DNA of 64,000 bases from contig NZ_CP015089.1 in assembly GCF_001975705.1 (NCBI RefSeq), positions 62,001 through 126,000 on the forward strand. Direction: 5' to 3'. Shown here one piece after another: positions 1 to 8,495 of this stretch. The stretch comes from Salipiger abyssi (GTDB taxonomy: Bacteria > Pseudomonadota > Alphaproteobacteria > Rhodobacterales > Rhodobacteraceae). How positions within the stretch are numbered: position 1 is the first letter of the stretch; each line of letters starts with the position of its first letter. The translations under genes were made by a program, and so were the position numbers. The notes beneath the pieces are model-generated. The model saw only the letters and a program-made list of their open reading frames with translations, did no database searches and had not been told where the DNA came from.

Positions 1-55
1 CCGCCAGCGCTGTGGCGCGCGGGTCGTCACCGGTGAGGGCAAGGCTGCGGGTCAC
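1..55 (-). CDS. 5' end of a divergent gene, product unknown (partial)
   Basis: On the minus strand a GTG codon at 55-53 is preceded by a strong ribosome binding site (AAGGAGGT, on the complement of about 61-68) about five bases away, and an open frame runs off the left edge (begins MTRSLALTGDDPRATALA). The gene would be transcribed away from the aminotransferase and share its upstream region. Eighteen residues are too few to recognise a family. The call rests on the ribosome binding site and the open frame only. Confidence 0.45.
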   Translation of the reverse strand, partial: MTRSLALTGDDPRATALA

Positions 56-69
56 GGGATACCTCCTTG

Positions 70-133
70 GGGGTATATACCCCTCAGAGAATCATATCTT
101 AATCTCAAATCGAGTTGAAAGGGGTATCTCCCC
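70..133. promoter_or_regulatory. Divergent promoter region with a palindromic operator candidate
   Basis: A perfect 14-bp palindrome GGGGTATATACCCC lies at 70-83. A degenerate second copy, GGGGTATCTCCCC, lies at 121-133. Between them is an A+T-rich stretch in otherwise G+C-rich DNA. The region separates the leftward partial gene from the aminotransferase. Two similar boxes flanking a likely promoter suggest a regulator binding site; the regulator is unknown. Confidence 0.4.
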
Positions 134-167
134 GCACATTCCCACCCTCAGCCGATCAGAGACCGAT

Positions 168-1517
168 ATGACCAGCACCGCCGAGATTCTTGCCCAGGAC
201 AGCCACCTCATCCAGTCCTTCGCCGACCTGAACGCGCTCAAGGCGCAGGGCGCGCGGACCGTCATCAGCCGCGCCGAGGGCGCCCATGTCTATGACAATG
301 AAGGTCACCGGATGATCGACGGTATCGCCGGGCTCTGGTGCGTGAATATCGGCCACGGGCGGCAGGAGATGATCGACGCCATCACGGAGCAGCTCCGCCA
401 ACTCGACTATTACTCGACCTTCTACAACTTCACCCACCCCACTGCCGCCGCCTTGTCGGAAAAGCTGGCCTCGCTGGCGCCGGGCGATCTCAACGCGGTC
501 TATTTCGGCAATTCCGGCTCGGTCGCCAATGACAGTGCGATCCGCATCCTGCACCATTACAACATCCGCAAGGGGCGCCCCAACAAGCTCAAGGTGCTGT
601 CGCGGCACGGCGCCTATCACGGCTCCACCCATCTTGCGATGGCGATTACGACGCCCGCCTATTCCGAGGGCTGGACCGCTGCCTCCGATCTCGTCCACCA
701 CCTGCGCGCGCCGCATTTCTGGCGCGAGGGCGAGGGCATGAGCGAGGCGGAGTTCCTCGATGCACTGGCCGGAGAGCTGACGGACAGCATCGAGCAGATC
801 GGCGCGGAGAACATCTGCGCCTTCATCGCCGAGCCCATCCAGGGCGCCGGCGGCGTGATCACCGCGCCGGCGGGCTATCACCGCCGCATGCAGGAGATCT
901 GCCGCGCGAATGACATCAAATATATCGCCGACGAGGTGGTCACCGCGTTTGGCCGGCTCGGGCATTTCTTTGCCTCCGAAGCTGTGTTCGACACCACGCC
1001 CGACATCATCAACACCGCCAAGGGTCTGACCTCGGGCTATCAGCCGATGTCGGCCACCATCGTGTCGGACGAGATCCACGACGTGATTTCCGGCCCCGAC
1101 GGCATGTTCCTGCATGGCATGAACTATTCCGGCCATCCCGCCGCCGCCGCCGCCGCGCTCACCAATATCGCCATCATGGAGCGCGAGGGCATTCCCGAGC
1201 GCGTGCGGACAACCGGCGCCTATTTCGAGCGCAAGCTGCGCGGGCTTGCCGATCTTGAGTTGGTCGGCGAGGTGCGGGGCAGCCATTTCATGATGGGCAT
1301 CGAATTCGTCAAGGACCGCGCGACAAAGGCAAGCCATCCTGCCGAGGCGGAGGTCGGGCTCAAGGTTGCCCGCGCCTGCCAGAAACGCGGTCTTGTCGCC
1401 CGGCCTCTGGGCAATGTGCTGATCCTGTCGCCGACGCTCATCATGGATGAGCCGATGATCGACGAGATCGAGGGCATTCTGCGCGAGGCCATCACCGAAA
1501 TCGCGGCGGGGCTCTGA
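168..1517 (+). CDS. Class III (omega) aminotransferase, PLP-dependent
   Basis: A 449-residue fold-type I class III aminotransferase. Such enzymes move an amino group from an omega-amino acid, amine or beta-alanine-like donor to pyruvate or another 2-oxoacid. Visible features are the cofactor-binding Asp in IADEVV (D255), the Schiff-base Lys in NTAKGLTSG (K285), and the GAYHGST segment near 148-154. The usual SGSEAND phosphate-binding motif reads SGSVAND here. The ATG at 168 is preferred over upstream in-frame codons because homology to the family begins there. It is followed 24 bases later by an ArgE-like deacetylase in the same direction, suggesting a small operon acting on an acylated amine or amino acid. 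The exact donor cannot be told from sequence. Confidence 0.85.
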   Translation: MTSTAEILAQDSHLIQSFADLNALKAQGARTVISRAEGAHVYDNEGHRMIDGIAGLWCVNIGHGRQEMIDAITEQLRQLDYYSTFYNFTHPTAAALSEKLASLAPGDLNAVYFGNSGSVANDSAIRILHHYNIRKGRPNKLKVLSRHGAYHGSTHLAMAITTPAYSEGWTAASDLVHHLRAPHFWREGEGMSEAEFLDALAGELTDSIEQIGAENICAFIAEPIQGAGGVITAPAGYHRRMQEICRANDIKYIADEVVTAFGRLGHFFASEAVFDTTPDIINTAKGLTSGYQPMSATIVSDEIHDVISGPDGMFLHGMNYSGHPAAAAAALTNIAIMEREGIPERVRTTGAYFERKLRGLADLELVGEVRGSHFMMGIEFVKDRATKASHPAEAEVGLKVARACQKRGLVARPLGNVLILSPTLIMDEPMIDEIEGILREAITEIAAGL

Positions 1518-1541
1518 TCGCGACACAGCGCAAGGCATCTC

Positions 1542-2687
1542 ATGGACACGCTCTCTCTTCTCGACCGGCTGATCGCCTTCGACACCACCAGCGCCAGATC
1601 CAACCTGCCGCTGATCGGGTTCGTCGAGGAATACCTCAGGGCGCGCGGCTTCCACATTACGCGCCTGCCGGACACGACCGGAGAGAAGGCCGGGCTCTTT
1701 GCCGTGCTGGGACCGGAGGGTCACGGGGTGATACTCTCGGCGCATACGGATGTGGTGCCGGTGGCAGGGCAGGAGTGGCACCGCGATCCGTTCCGCCTGA
1801 CCCGCGAAGGCGAGCGGCTCTACGGGCGCGGCACCACGGATATGAAGGGCTATCTCGCCAGCATGCTGGCGCTCGCCGATCGCGCGGCGAAAGTGCCGCT
1901 GCGCGAGCCGCTGAAACTGGCCATTTCCTATGACGAGGAGATCGGCTGCGTCGGCATCCGGTCGATGATCGGTGCACTGCCCGAGGCGCTCGGCACGCCG
2001 CGGGCCTGTTTCGTCGGCGAGCCGACCGAGATGCAGGTCGCCATCGGTCACAAGGGCAAGGCTGCCTTCGAGGCGGTGTGTCATGGTGAAAGCGGGCATT
2101 CGGCACTGGCACCGCGCTTTGTCAACGCCCTGCATCTGGCGGCGGAGTTCGTGACCGAGCTGCGCGGCATTCAGGACCACTACGCGCGAAACGGCGCCCG
2201 CGATCCGGCCTATGGCGTGCCCTATTCGACGATCCATGTGGGCACGCTCTCGGGCGGAACCGCGCTGAATATCGTGCCGGACCGCGCCGAGCTGCGCTTC
2301 GAATACCGCCACCTCGCCGCCGACCCCGCCGAAGAGATCGCCGCGCGGATCCATGACGCGGCGACGCGCGTCACCGGGCATTTCGCCGCGCAGAGCCCGC
2401 AGGCGCGGATAGATGTCACGCAGGTCAATGCCTATCCCGGACTCGATCAGCGCGAGGATGCAGGGATCGTCACGCTGGCCAAGGGGCTTGCGCAAAGCAA
2501 CGCGGTCACCAAGGTCGCTTTCGGCACCGAGGCCGGGTATTTTCAGGGCCTCGGCATCCCCACCGTGGTCTGCGGCCCCGGCTCGATGGAGGGACAGGGG
2601 CACAAGCCCGACGAATACGTCACCCTGCCCCAGCTTGCCGCATGCGATGCGATGATGGACCGCATTCTCGACAGTCTCAAAGACTGA
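1542..2687 (+). CDS. Acetylornithine deacetylase (ArgE)-like M20 peptidase
   Basis: A 381-residue M20 metallohydrolase of the ArgE/DapE group, expected to remove an acyl group from an N-acyl amino acid in the cytoplasm using two zinc ions. Metal-ligand motifs are visible in order: SAHTDVVPV (His and Asp), GTTDMKG (bridging Asp), SYDEEIGC (general-base Glu and ligand Glu), GEPTEM, and the C-terminal GQGHKPDE His. A dimerisation domain lies between the halves. It follows the aminotransferase closely and probably shares its transcript. A true acetylornithine role is possible, but the catabolic neighbourhood makes another N-acylated substrate equally likely. Confidence 0.8.
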   Translation: MDTLSLLDRLIAFDTTSARSNLPLIGFVEEYLRARGFHITRLPDTTGEKAGLFAVLGPEGHGVILSAHTDVVPVAGQEWHRDPFRLTREGERLYGRGTTDMKGYLASMLALADRAAKVPLREPLKLAISYDEEIGCVGIRSMIGALPEALGTPRACFVGEPTEMQVAIGHKGKAAFEAVCHGESGHSALAPRFVNALHLAAEFVTELRGIQDHYARNGARDPAYGVPYSTIHVGTLSGGTALNIVPDRAELRFEYRHLAADPAEEIAARIHDAATRVTGHFAAQSPQARIDVTQVNAYPGLDQREDAGIVTLAKGLAQSNAVTKVAFGTEAGYFQGLGIPTVVCGPGSMEGQGHKPDEYVTLPQLAACDAMMDRILDSLKD

Positions 2688-2736
2688 GACCGCCCCGGCA
2701 GATTCGGCAAGCAGAACCTTGATCGCATGTCGGCCA

Positions 2737-2768
2737 TTGAAATCGCAGGCAGGATTAGCTAACTTAGC
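2737..2768 (+). promoter_or_regulatory. Promoter and operator candidate of the Phd/VapC pair
   Basis: A -35-like TTGAAA at 2737-2742 is followed after 17 bases by a weak -10-like TAACTT at 2760-2765. An inverted repeat GCTAACTTAGC at 2758-2768, with outer GGAT and ATCC arms at 2752-2755 and 2772-2775, overlaps that -10. This is the usual architecture for an antitoxin repressing its own operon. The antitoxin gene starts 24 bases downstream. Confidence 0.4.
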
Positions 2769-2792
2769 CATATCCATTCCGGAGCCCGCGTC

Positions 2793-3020
2793 ATGCAATT
2801 CAACGTCCACACCGCCAAGAGCCAGCTTTCCAAGCTGATCGATGCCGCGCTCGCGGGCGAAGAGGTGATCATCGCCAAGGGCGCGCGCCCGGTGGTGCGG
2901 CTGGTGCCGGTGGCACAGTCGGGTTTCAAGCTCGGCACGCAGCAGGGCAAGCTGGGCGCCCTGCCCGATTTCCTCGAACCGCTGGACGAAGACGAGCTGG
3001 ATCTCTGGGAAGGCCACTGA
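2793..3020 (+). CDS. Antitoxin of the Phd/YefM family
   Basis: A 75-residue protein with the Phd/YefM N-terminal DNA-binding fold (MQFNVHTAKSQLSKLIDAAL, then EEVIIAKGARPVVRLVPV) and an acidic C-terminal tail (about residues 55-75) that would wrap the toxin. It neutralises the PIN-domain toxin encoded immediately downstream, whose GTG start directly abuts its stop codon. Autoregulation through the upstream inverted repeat is likely. The pair probably serves replicon maintenance. Confidence 0.88.
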   Translation: MQFNVHTAKSQLSKLIDAALAGEEVIIAKGARPVVRLVPVAQSGFKLGTQQGKLGALPDFLEPLDEDELDLWEGH

Positions 3021-3410
3021 GTGCCTGCCGTCCTGCTCGACACCCATGCCTGGGTCTGGTCCTTTGCCGACGAGACTCTGCTTTCGCCCGCCGCGCGCGC
3101 GGCGATCCTGAGTGCCGAGGCGGTGATGGTCAGTCCAATCTCGTTTTTCGAGATCGGGCAGAAGGTGCGCATCGGAAAATGGCCCGAAATGGCCGGAATG
3201 GTCTCTGACCTGCCGCAGATCCTGCGCGATCAGGGCGGGCTGCTGGCGCCGTTCACGCCGGAAATCAGCCTGCGCGCGGCGCTCTGGGACTGGGCGCATC
3301 GCGACCCGTTCGACCGGATCATCGGCGCCACCGCCGCCGAGGCCGGCCTGCGGCTGGTCACACGCGACGCGGCCTTTGCCGGGCTGCCGGAACTTCAGCC
3401 GATCTGGTAG
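3021..3410 (+). CDS. PIN-domain ribonuclease toxin (VapC family)
   Basis: A 129-residue PIN-domain toxin, a magnesium-dependent endoribonuclease that inhibits translation when its antitoxin is lost. The acidic active site is visible: D7 in LLDTHAW, Glu in SFFEIGQK, Asp in the HRDPFDRIIGATA segment, and Asp in VTRDAAF. The start is GTG, abutting the antitoxin stop, so the two are translationally coupled. It converges on flhB with only four bases between their stop codons. Length is normal for the Phd-associated VapC type. Confidence 0.87.
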   Translation: MPAVLLDTHAWVWSFADETLLSPAARAAILSAEAVMVSPISFFEIGQKVRIGKWPEMAGMVSDLPQILRDQGGLLAPFTPEISLRAALWDWAHRDPFDRIIGATAAEAGLRLVTRDAAFAGLPELQPIW

Positions 3411-3414
3411 GCGT

Positions 3415-4542
3415 TCAGACCTCGTCTTCGTCGCGCAGCCGCGAGCCTTCGGGCGGCGCGCGGCGGATATTGCGCTCCAGATCCAGCACATAACCGATGA
3501 TCGCCGCCACCGCCTCCCAGTGCTCGACGGGGATCTCGCGGTCGATCTCGCTCACATCGTAGAGCGCGCGCGCCAGCGGGCGGTTCTCGACAATCGGGAT
3601 CTCGGAGTCGCGGGCCAGCCGGCGGATCTGCGCCGCCATGAGATCGGTGCCCTTGGCCAGACAGACCGGCGCCAGATCGACGCCGTTCTCGTATTTCAGC
3701 GCCACTGCGTAATGGGTCGGGTTGGTGAGGATCACCGTGGCGCGCGGCACTGCCGCAGCGATGCGCTGGCGGGCGCGTTCGCGGCGCAGACCCAGCCGCT
3801 TGGCGCGGATCTGTGGATCGCCCTCGGTCTCCTTCATCTCGTCCTTGATTTCCTGGAAGGACATGCGCTGCTTGCGGCGATGGTCGAAACGCTTCCACAT
3901 GATATCGGCGATGGCGATCACCGCCACCAGCGCCAGCGTCATCAAGAGCATCTGCCCCGCCGCCTGCCGCGCGTAATCGGCCAGCATCTCGGGAAAGATC
4001 CCCTGCCCCTGCCAGATCTGCCGCACCGCGCGATAGCTCACCCAGCCGGCAATCGCGCCGACCGCGAGCACCTTGCTCACGCTTTTCAGGAACTCGACGA
4101 AGGAGGCGAGCGAGAACAGCCGTTTCAGCCCCGCCGCGGGCGAGATCTTGGACCATTTCGGCCGCAGCCGCTCCGCCGCGACCACCACCTCTCCCTGAAG
4201 CGCCACGCCGGCCAGCGCGCCCAGCACCATCAGCAGGATCATCGGCGAGAGCAGCAACACGACGCCGCGCAGCAGCTCGCGCGTGACCCCGCCCAGATCG
4301 CGCAGCCCGGTGACATCGCCACCGATATGCACCTGCCCCGCCGTCTCGAACACGCCGCGCAACAGCCCGGTGAGCGGCGCCGAGACCGAGGGCAGCACAA
4401 AGGCGGTGATCCCGAAGAGCGACAGCACCGCCATCAGCGTGCCGGCCTCTCTGGAGGAGGCGACATCGCCCTTCTCGCGAGCCTTCCGCAGCCGGCGCTC
4501 TGTCGGCTCTTCTGTCTTGTTGTCCTTGTCCTCGTCGGCCAT
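3415..4542 (-). CDS. flhB: Flagellar type III export switch protein FlhB
   Basis: A 375-residue inner-membrane component of the flagellar export gate that switches secretion from rod/hook to filament substrates. The N terminus has the family hallmark TEEPTERRLRKAREKG. Four hydrophobic segments lie within about residues 36-215. A cytoplasmic domain follows with the self-cleaving NPTH site (N274-H277). A charged C-terminal tail (EGSRLRDEDEV) ends the protein. It is the last gene of the leftward run and starts three bases after the fliR stop. Confidence 0.97.
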   Translation of the reverse strand: MADEDKDNKTEEPTERRLRKAREKGDVASSREAGTLMAVLSLFGITAFVLPSVSAPLTGLLRGVFETAGQVHIGGDVTGLRDLGGVTRELLRGVVLLLSPMILLMVLGALAGVALQGEVVVAAERLRPKWSKISPAAGLKRLFSLASFVEFLKSVSKVLAVGAIAGWVSYRAVRQIWQGQGIFPEMLADYARQAAGQMLLMTLALVAVIAIADIMWKRFDHRRKQRMSFQEIKDEMKETEGDPQIRAKRLGLRRERARQRIAAAVPRATVILTNPTHYAVALKYENGVDLAPVCLAKGTDLMAAQIRRLARDSEIPIVENRPLARALYDVSEIDREIPVEHWEAVAAIIGYVLDLERNIRRAPPEGSRLRDEDEV

Positions 4543-4545
4543 GGC

Positions 4546-5301
4546 TCAGAACACCAGCAGGCCGAGCCAGTCGGCGAAACGATCCGCGAATTCGCGCAGC
4601 ATCATCGGCGCGGCAAGCCCCAGCACCAAGAGCCCCGCCATGATCAGCACCGGCGCGGCGACAAAGAACACCGGCAGCGCCGGCATCATCCGCGCCGCGA
4701 GCCCCATGCCGAGATTGGCCAGGAGCCCCATGACGTAGAACGGCGCGGCCACGGTGAGTCCGAGATAAAAGCTCTGCCCCACCGCCTTGACCATCTGCTG
4801 CGCCAGATCGCCGGTGAGGATGCGGCCCGGCGGGAACATGTCGTAGCTCATCATCATGGCGCGGATGATCAGGTGATGCAGATCGGTGGCAAAGATCACC
4901 GCGATGCCGCCAAGCATCAGCCCGGTGGAGATCAGCGTGGAGCCCTGAAAAGACCCTAAGTCGGGCGAAAACGCGTTGGACAGGCCCGAGATCAGCCCGA
5001 TCTGATAGCCGGCGAATTGCAGCCCGGTCATCAGGATCCGTGCCGTCATGCCGATCCAGACCCCCAGTGTCAGCTCGATGGCAAACGTGCCCAAGAGCTG
5101 CCCCGGCGTGTCGAGCGAGATCGGCCCCACCGGCAGCGCCGGGTAGAGCGTCAGCGACAGCAGCACCGCGAAGGCCAGACGGTGGCGTGTGGGGATATAG
5201 GTCTCGCCAAGCGCCGGCATGAACATCAGCACGCCGCCCAGCCGGGCAAAGACCATCGCCACCCCGAGGAATTCCAGCGTGAGCAGCGCCGAGAGGTTCA
5301 T
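4546..5301 (-). CDS. fliR: Flagellar export gate protein FliR
   Basis: A 251-residue, strongly hydrophobic protein, the single FliR subunit of the FliPQR export channel. At least five or six membrane segments are visible, beginning LLTLEFLGVAMVFARLGGVL and including the conserved stretch ALGETYIPTRHRLAFA near residues 30-45. It directly abuts flhA upstream and is followed within three bases by flhB, giving the common flhA-fliR-flhB order of roseobacter clusters. Confidence 0.95.
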   Translation of the reverse strand: MNLSALLTLEFLGVAMVFARLGGVLMFMPALGETYIPTRHRLAFAVLLSLTLYPALPVGPISLDTPGQLLGTFAIELTLGVWIGMTARILMTGLQFAGYQIGLISGLSNAFSPDLGSFQGSTLISTGLMLGGIAVIFATDLHHLIIRAMMMSYDMFPPGRILTGDLAQQMVKAVGQSFYLGLTVAAPFYVMGLLANLGMGLAARMMPALPVFFVAAPVLIMAGLLVLGLAAPMMLREFADRFADWLGLLVF

Positions 5302-7398
5302 CTACTGCCCGATCGTCGCGACGGTGCGCAGCGCCGCCTTGCGGTGGATCTCGTTATGCGAGAGCACCACGGTCATCGGGCTCACCCGTTCCAGCATCGA
5401 GCGCACAAAGCTGCGCACCTCGGGGCTGACCAGCAGCGCCGGCCACTGGTCCTGCTCGGCAAAGCGCTGGATCTCGCGCCGTGCCTGCAACACGAATTCC
5501 TGCACCCGCTGCGGCGACATCACGAAATTCCGGTCGTCGCCATTGACCCGCAGCGCTTCGAGGAACTCCTTTTCCCAGGCGGGCGACATGGACAGCACGG
5601 AAATGAACCCGGTATCGTCGATCAGCGACTTGCAGATCTGGTTAGACAGCCGCCGCCGCACCAGTTCGGTGATCTGCACCACGTTCGAGGTGCTGCGCTT
5701 GGCCTCGGCGATGGATTCGACGATCAGCGGCAGGTTGCGGATGGAAACGCGCTCGGCCAGCAGGTTCTGCAGCACATGCTGGATCAGCACCAGCGGCGCG
5801 TTGCCCGGGATCTCGTTGGCGAGCTTCTGATATTCGCGGTCCAGGCCCTCCACCAGATCCTGCGTGGCACCATAGGTCATCAGCTCGGGCAGGTGTTCCT
5901 TCACCACCTCGGTCAGGTGGGTGATGATCACGCTTTCCGGATCGACCACGGTGAGCCCCATCGCCTCGGCGCGCGGCCCGTTCTCGGCATCGACCCAGAG
6001 CGCCTCCAACCCGAAGGTCGGATCCTTGCCGCGCTCGCCCGGCAACCCGCAATCGCCGGGATTGACCACCATGAGCCCGGCGGGCCGCACCTCGCCCCGC
6101 GCCACCTCGACCCCCTGCACGATCAGCGCATAGCACTGCCCCGGCAGCATCGGCTCATCCTTGATCCGCACCGAGGGCAGTACGAAGCCGAACTCGCGAG
6201 CAAAGAGGTTGCGCAGGCTCTTGATCTTGCCGGCCAGTGCCGCGTCGCTGCTGGAGATCAGCGGCACCAGCGCCTGCCCCAGCTCCAGCCGCAGGCTGTC
6301 GAGCTTCAGTGTGTCCTTGATATTGTCCTCGGGCGTCGCGGCCTCGGCCTTTTGCTTGGCCGCCTCGTCGCGCGCCGCCGAGACCCGCGCGGTGCGCGCC
6401 TGCTGCGCCACCACCACGCCGAGCGACACCATGAGCCCGGCGAGCAGCGTGAACACCACGCTGGGAAAGCCAGGCAGAAGCCCGATGCCGAAGAGCAGCA
6501 CGGAGGCCATGAACAGTGCTTTCGGGAAGCGCGAGAGCTGGCCCAGAACCGCCTCGTTGGTCGCGCCTTCGGTGCCGCCCTTGGTGACGATCAGGCCCGC
6601 AGCCAGCGACACGATCAATGCCGGCACCTGCGTCACCAGCCCGTCGCCGATGGTCAGCGACGTGTAGAAATCCGCCGCCTCGGAAAGGCTCAGCCCGTGC
6701 TGCGCGACGCCGATCAGGATGCCGCCCACCACGTTGATCAGCGTGATGATGATGCCGGCCACCGCGTCGCCGCGCACGAATTTCGCGGCACCGTCCATGG
6801 CGCCGAAGAAACTGCTCTCGTCCTCCAGCTCCTTGCGGCGGGACCGGGCCTGTTCCTCGTCGATGAGACCGGCGCCGAGATCGGCGTCGATGGCCATCTG
6901 CTTGCCGGGCATCGAGTCGAGCGAGAAGCGGGCGGAAACCTCGGCGATGCGGGTCGAACCCTTGGTGATCACCACGAAGTTGATCACCACCAGAATGGCG
7001 AAAACCACGATCCCGATGATGAAATTGCCCGAAACGATGAAGCGCGAAAAGCCCTCGATCACCCCGCCAGCGGCGCTGGCGCCGGTATGGCCTTCGGACA
7101 GGATCAGCCGGGTCGAGGCCACGTTGAGCGACAGGCGCATCATCGTCACGACCAGCAGCAGCGTGGGGAAGCTGTTGAACTCCAGCGGCTTCGGAATCCA
7201 CAGCGCCACCATCAGGATCAGCACCGAGACCGAGAGCGACACCGCCAGCCCGAAATCGAGGATCACCGGCGGCAGCGGCACAAAGAGCACCGCGAGGATC
7301 AGGATCACCGCGACGGCAAAGCCGATATCCCGGTTACCCCGGCCCCGCGTCAGCCAGCCGGAGCCGGCGGCGTTGAGGATGGGATCTGACATCGCCAT
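5302..7398 (-). CDS. flhA: Flagellar export gate protein FlhA
   Basis: A 698-residue protein of normal length for FlhA, the nonameric export gate that uses the proton motive force. The N-terminal half has about eight membrane segments, starting around residue 25 (DIGFAVAVILILAVLFVPLPP). It includes the conserved cytoplasmic FHIPEP-type region (STRIAEVSARFSLDSMPGKQ) after the fourth segment. The C-terminal soluble domain docks chaperone-substrate complexes. Its stop abuts the fliR start and its start overlaps the transglycosylase stop, so the run is tightly coupled. An alternative ATG two codons downstream (7392) is possible. Confidence 0.97.
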   Translation of the reverse strand: MAMSDPILNAAGSGWLTRGRGNRDIGFAVAVILILAVLFVPLPPVILDFGLAVSLSVSVLILMVALWIPKPLEFNSFPTLLLVVTMMRLSLNVASTRLILSEGHTGASAAGGVIEGFSRFIVSGNFIIGIVVFAILVVINFVVITKGSTRIAEVSARFSLDSMPGKQMAIDADLGAGLIDEEQARSRRKELEDESSFFGAMDGAAKFVRGDAVAGIIITLINVVGGILIGVAQHGLSLSEAADFYTSLTIGDGLVTQVPALIVSLAAGLIVTKGGTEGATNEAVLGQLSRFPKALFMASVLLFGIGLLPGFPSVVFTLLAGLMVSLGVVVAQQARTARVSAARDEAAKQKAEAATPEDNIKDTLKLDSLRLELGQALVPLISSSDAALAGKIKSLRNLFAREFGFVLPSVRIKDEPMLPGQCYALIVQGVEVARGEVRPAGLMVVNPGDCGLPGERGKDPTFGLEALWVDAENGPRAEAMGLTVVDPESVIITHLTEVVKEHLPELMTYGATQDLVEGLDREYQKLANEIPGNAPLVLIQHVLQNLLAERVSIRNLPLIVESIAEAKRSTSNVVQITELVRRRLSNQICKSLIDDTGFISVLSMSPAWEKEFLEALRVNGDDRNFVMSPQRVQEFVLQARREIQRFAEQDQWPALLVSPEVRSFVRSMLERVSPMTVVLSHNEIHRKAALRTVATIGQ

Positions 7399-8198
7399 CA
7401 GAACATCTTCCGGAATGCGGGCAGCACCGGCTCCATGACGCCGCGCCCGAAGAGACTGCGCGCGCCCTCGGCGGCGGCGCCGGAGCGCTGCGTGAGATCG
7501 GAGGTCCAGAAATGCCCCGCCGGCAGCGGTGCTGCGGCGGCGGTCACAACGCCCCCTGCCCCGACCCCGCGAGAGGCTAGCGCACGAAAGATGTCGAGCC
7601 GTTCATTGGCGATATCGACATTCTGCTTGAGCCGCGAGAGGTAGGCGTCCTTGTATTGCTCGGTGGCCGAATGATACCGCCCCGCCGCCTCGATCCAGTC
7701 ACCGGTCTGGCCGTAAAGGCTCACCAGCAGCCGCGCCGCGTAGTCGACATTGCGCGCCGGGTCGAGCCCCTCCTCGACCGAGGCAAAGGCATCCGGGTGC
7801 CAGCGCAGATTGACCTGCATGCATCCGACGTCGATGGACTCGACCCCCTGCCCCTGACGCGCGCGCACCCAGCTTGCCGTGGTGCCGGGGCTGGAAAAAA
7901 ACCGCCCGTCGCCATCGGCATTTGCGACCCAGGGCCAGATCGTCAGCTCGCCCTCATGCATCAGCCCGGCCTCCTGCAAGCCGATGCCGAGCAGCAGATT
8001 GCCGGGGATCTGGTGGCGCAGCTGCGCGCGCAGGATCTCCTGAATGCAGACCCCGGCGGGATCGACGGCGGCGCCGGGACGCGCGGCGGCCTCAGCCCGG
8101 GCACTGGGACGATAGAAATTGCTCCAGTCGGCAAAGGCCCCCTGCCCCGCCGCGAACACGGCAACCAGCACCGTCAGCATCCCCGCAAGCCAGCGCAT
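7398..8198 (-). CDS. Lytic transglycosylase-like protein (SLT domain) of the flagellar operon
   Basis: A 266-residue protein with an N-terminal signal peptide (about residues 1-23, ending GAFA) and a transglycosylase SLT-type domain. The expected catalytic Glu is in LLLGIGLQEAG. Downstream motifs are DVGCMQVN and NVDYAARLL, and AAGRYHSA near the domain end matches the lysozyme-like fold. It probably cuts peptidoglycan so that the flagellar rod can cross the cell wall, a job done by FlgJ in enteric bacteria. The ATG at 8198 overlaps the fliQ stop (TGATG) and is preferred over the GTG one codon upstream. Confidence 0.82.
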   Translation of the reverse strand: MRWLAGMLTVLVAVFAAGQGAFADWSNFYRPSARAEAAARPGAAVDPAGVCIQEILRAQLRHQIPGNLLLGIGLQEAGLMHEGELTIWPWVANADGDGRFFSSPGTTASWVRARQGQGVESIDVGCMQVNLRWHPDAFASVEEGLDPARNVDYAARLLVSLYGQTGDWIEAAGRYHSATEQYKDAYLSRLKQNVDIANERLDIFRALASRGVGAGGVVTAAAAPLPAGHFWTSDLTQRSGAAAEGARSLFGRGVMEPVLPAFRKMF

Positions 8199-8467
8199 CA
8201 CGAGCCCCCGCTGACGATAAGATCGAAGGCACGATCAGAGAGCGTCTTGACCATGGAGTACATGAAGGGCGTGAAGACCAGCAGCCCGAGAAAAATCGCG
8301 ACGATCTTGGGCACGAAGGTGAGCGTCATCTCCTGAATCTGCGTCAGCGCCTGAAAGAACGCGATGAGCAGACCTACGACCAGGGCAATCGCCATGATCG
8401 GCCCCGCCGCGTAAAGCACGGTGAGGAAGGCGTCGGAGAGTATCCTATGGGTGTCGCTCTCGGTCAC
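8198..8467 (-). CDS. fliQ: Flagellar export gate protein FliQ
   Basis: An 89-residue protein, exactly the usual FliQ length, with two membrane hairpin helices: about 17-40 (VLYAAGPIMAIALVVGLLIA) and 52-75 (PKIVAIFLGLLVFTPFM). The start is a GTG at 8467. A longer frame extends upstream but lacks homology and overlaps fliE in another frame, so GTG is chosen. FliQ forms the export channel with FliP and FliR. FliP is encoded about 55 kb away in the second flagellar block. Confidence 0.94.
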   Translation of the reverse strand: MTESDTHRILSDAFLTVLYAAGPIMAIALVVGLLIAFFQALTQIQEMTLTFVPKIVAIFLGLLVFTPFMYSMVKTLSDRAFDLIVSGGS

Positions 8468-8495
8468 AGTGCCCCCTGCCCGATCAGACCGCTGC

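Noticed and set aside
156..3491. Very long open frame on the minus strand opposite the aminotransferase, deacetylase and toxin genes
   Set aside because: It is antisense to genes with clear family motifs, has Arg/Gly/His/Asp-rich composition typical of G+C-rich shadow frames, and shows no recognisable domain.
5017..7389. Long plus-strand open frame opposite fliR and flhA
   Set aside because: Composition (His, Arg, Gln, Asp rich, no hydrophobic core) marks it as the shadow of flhA on the other strand.
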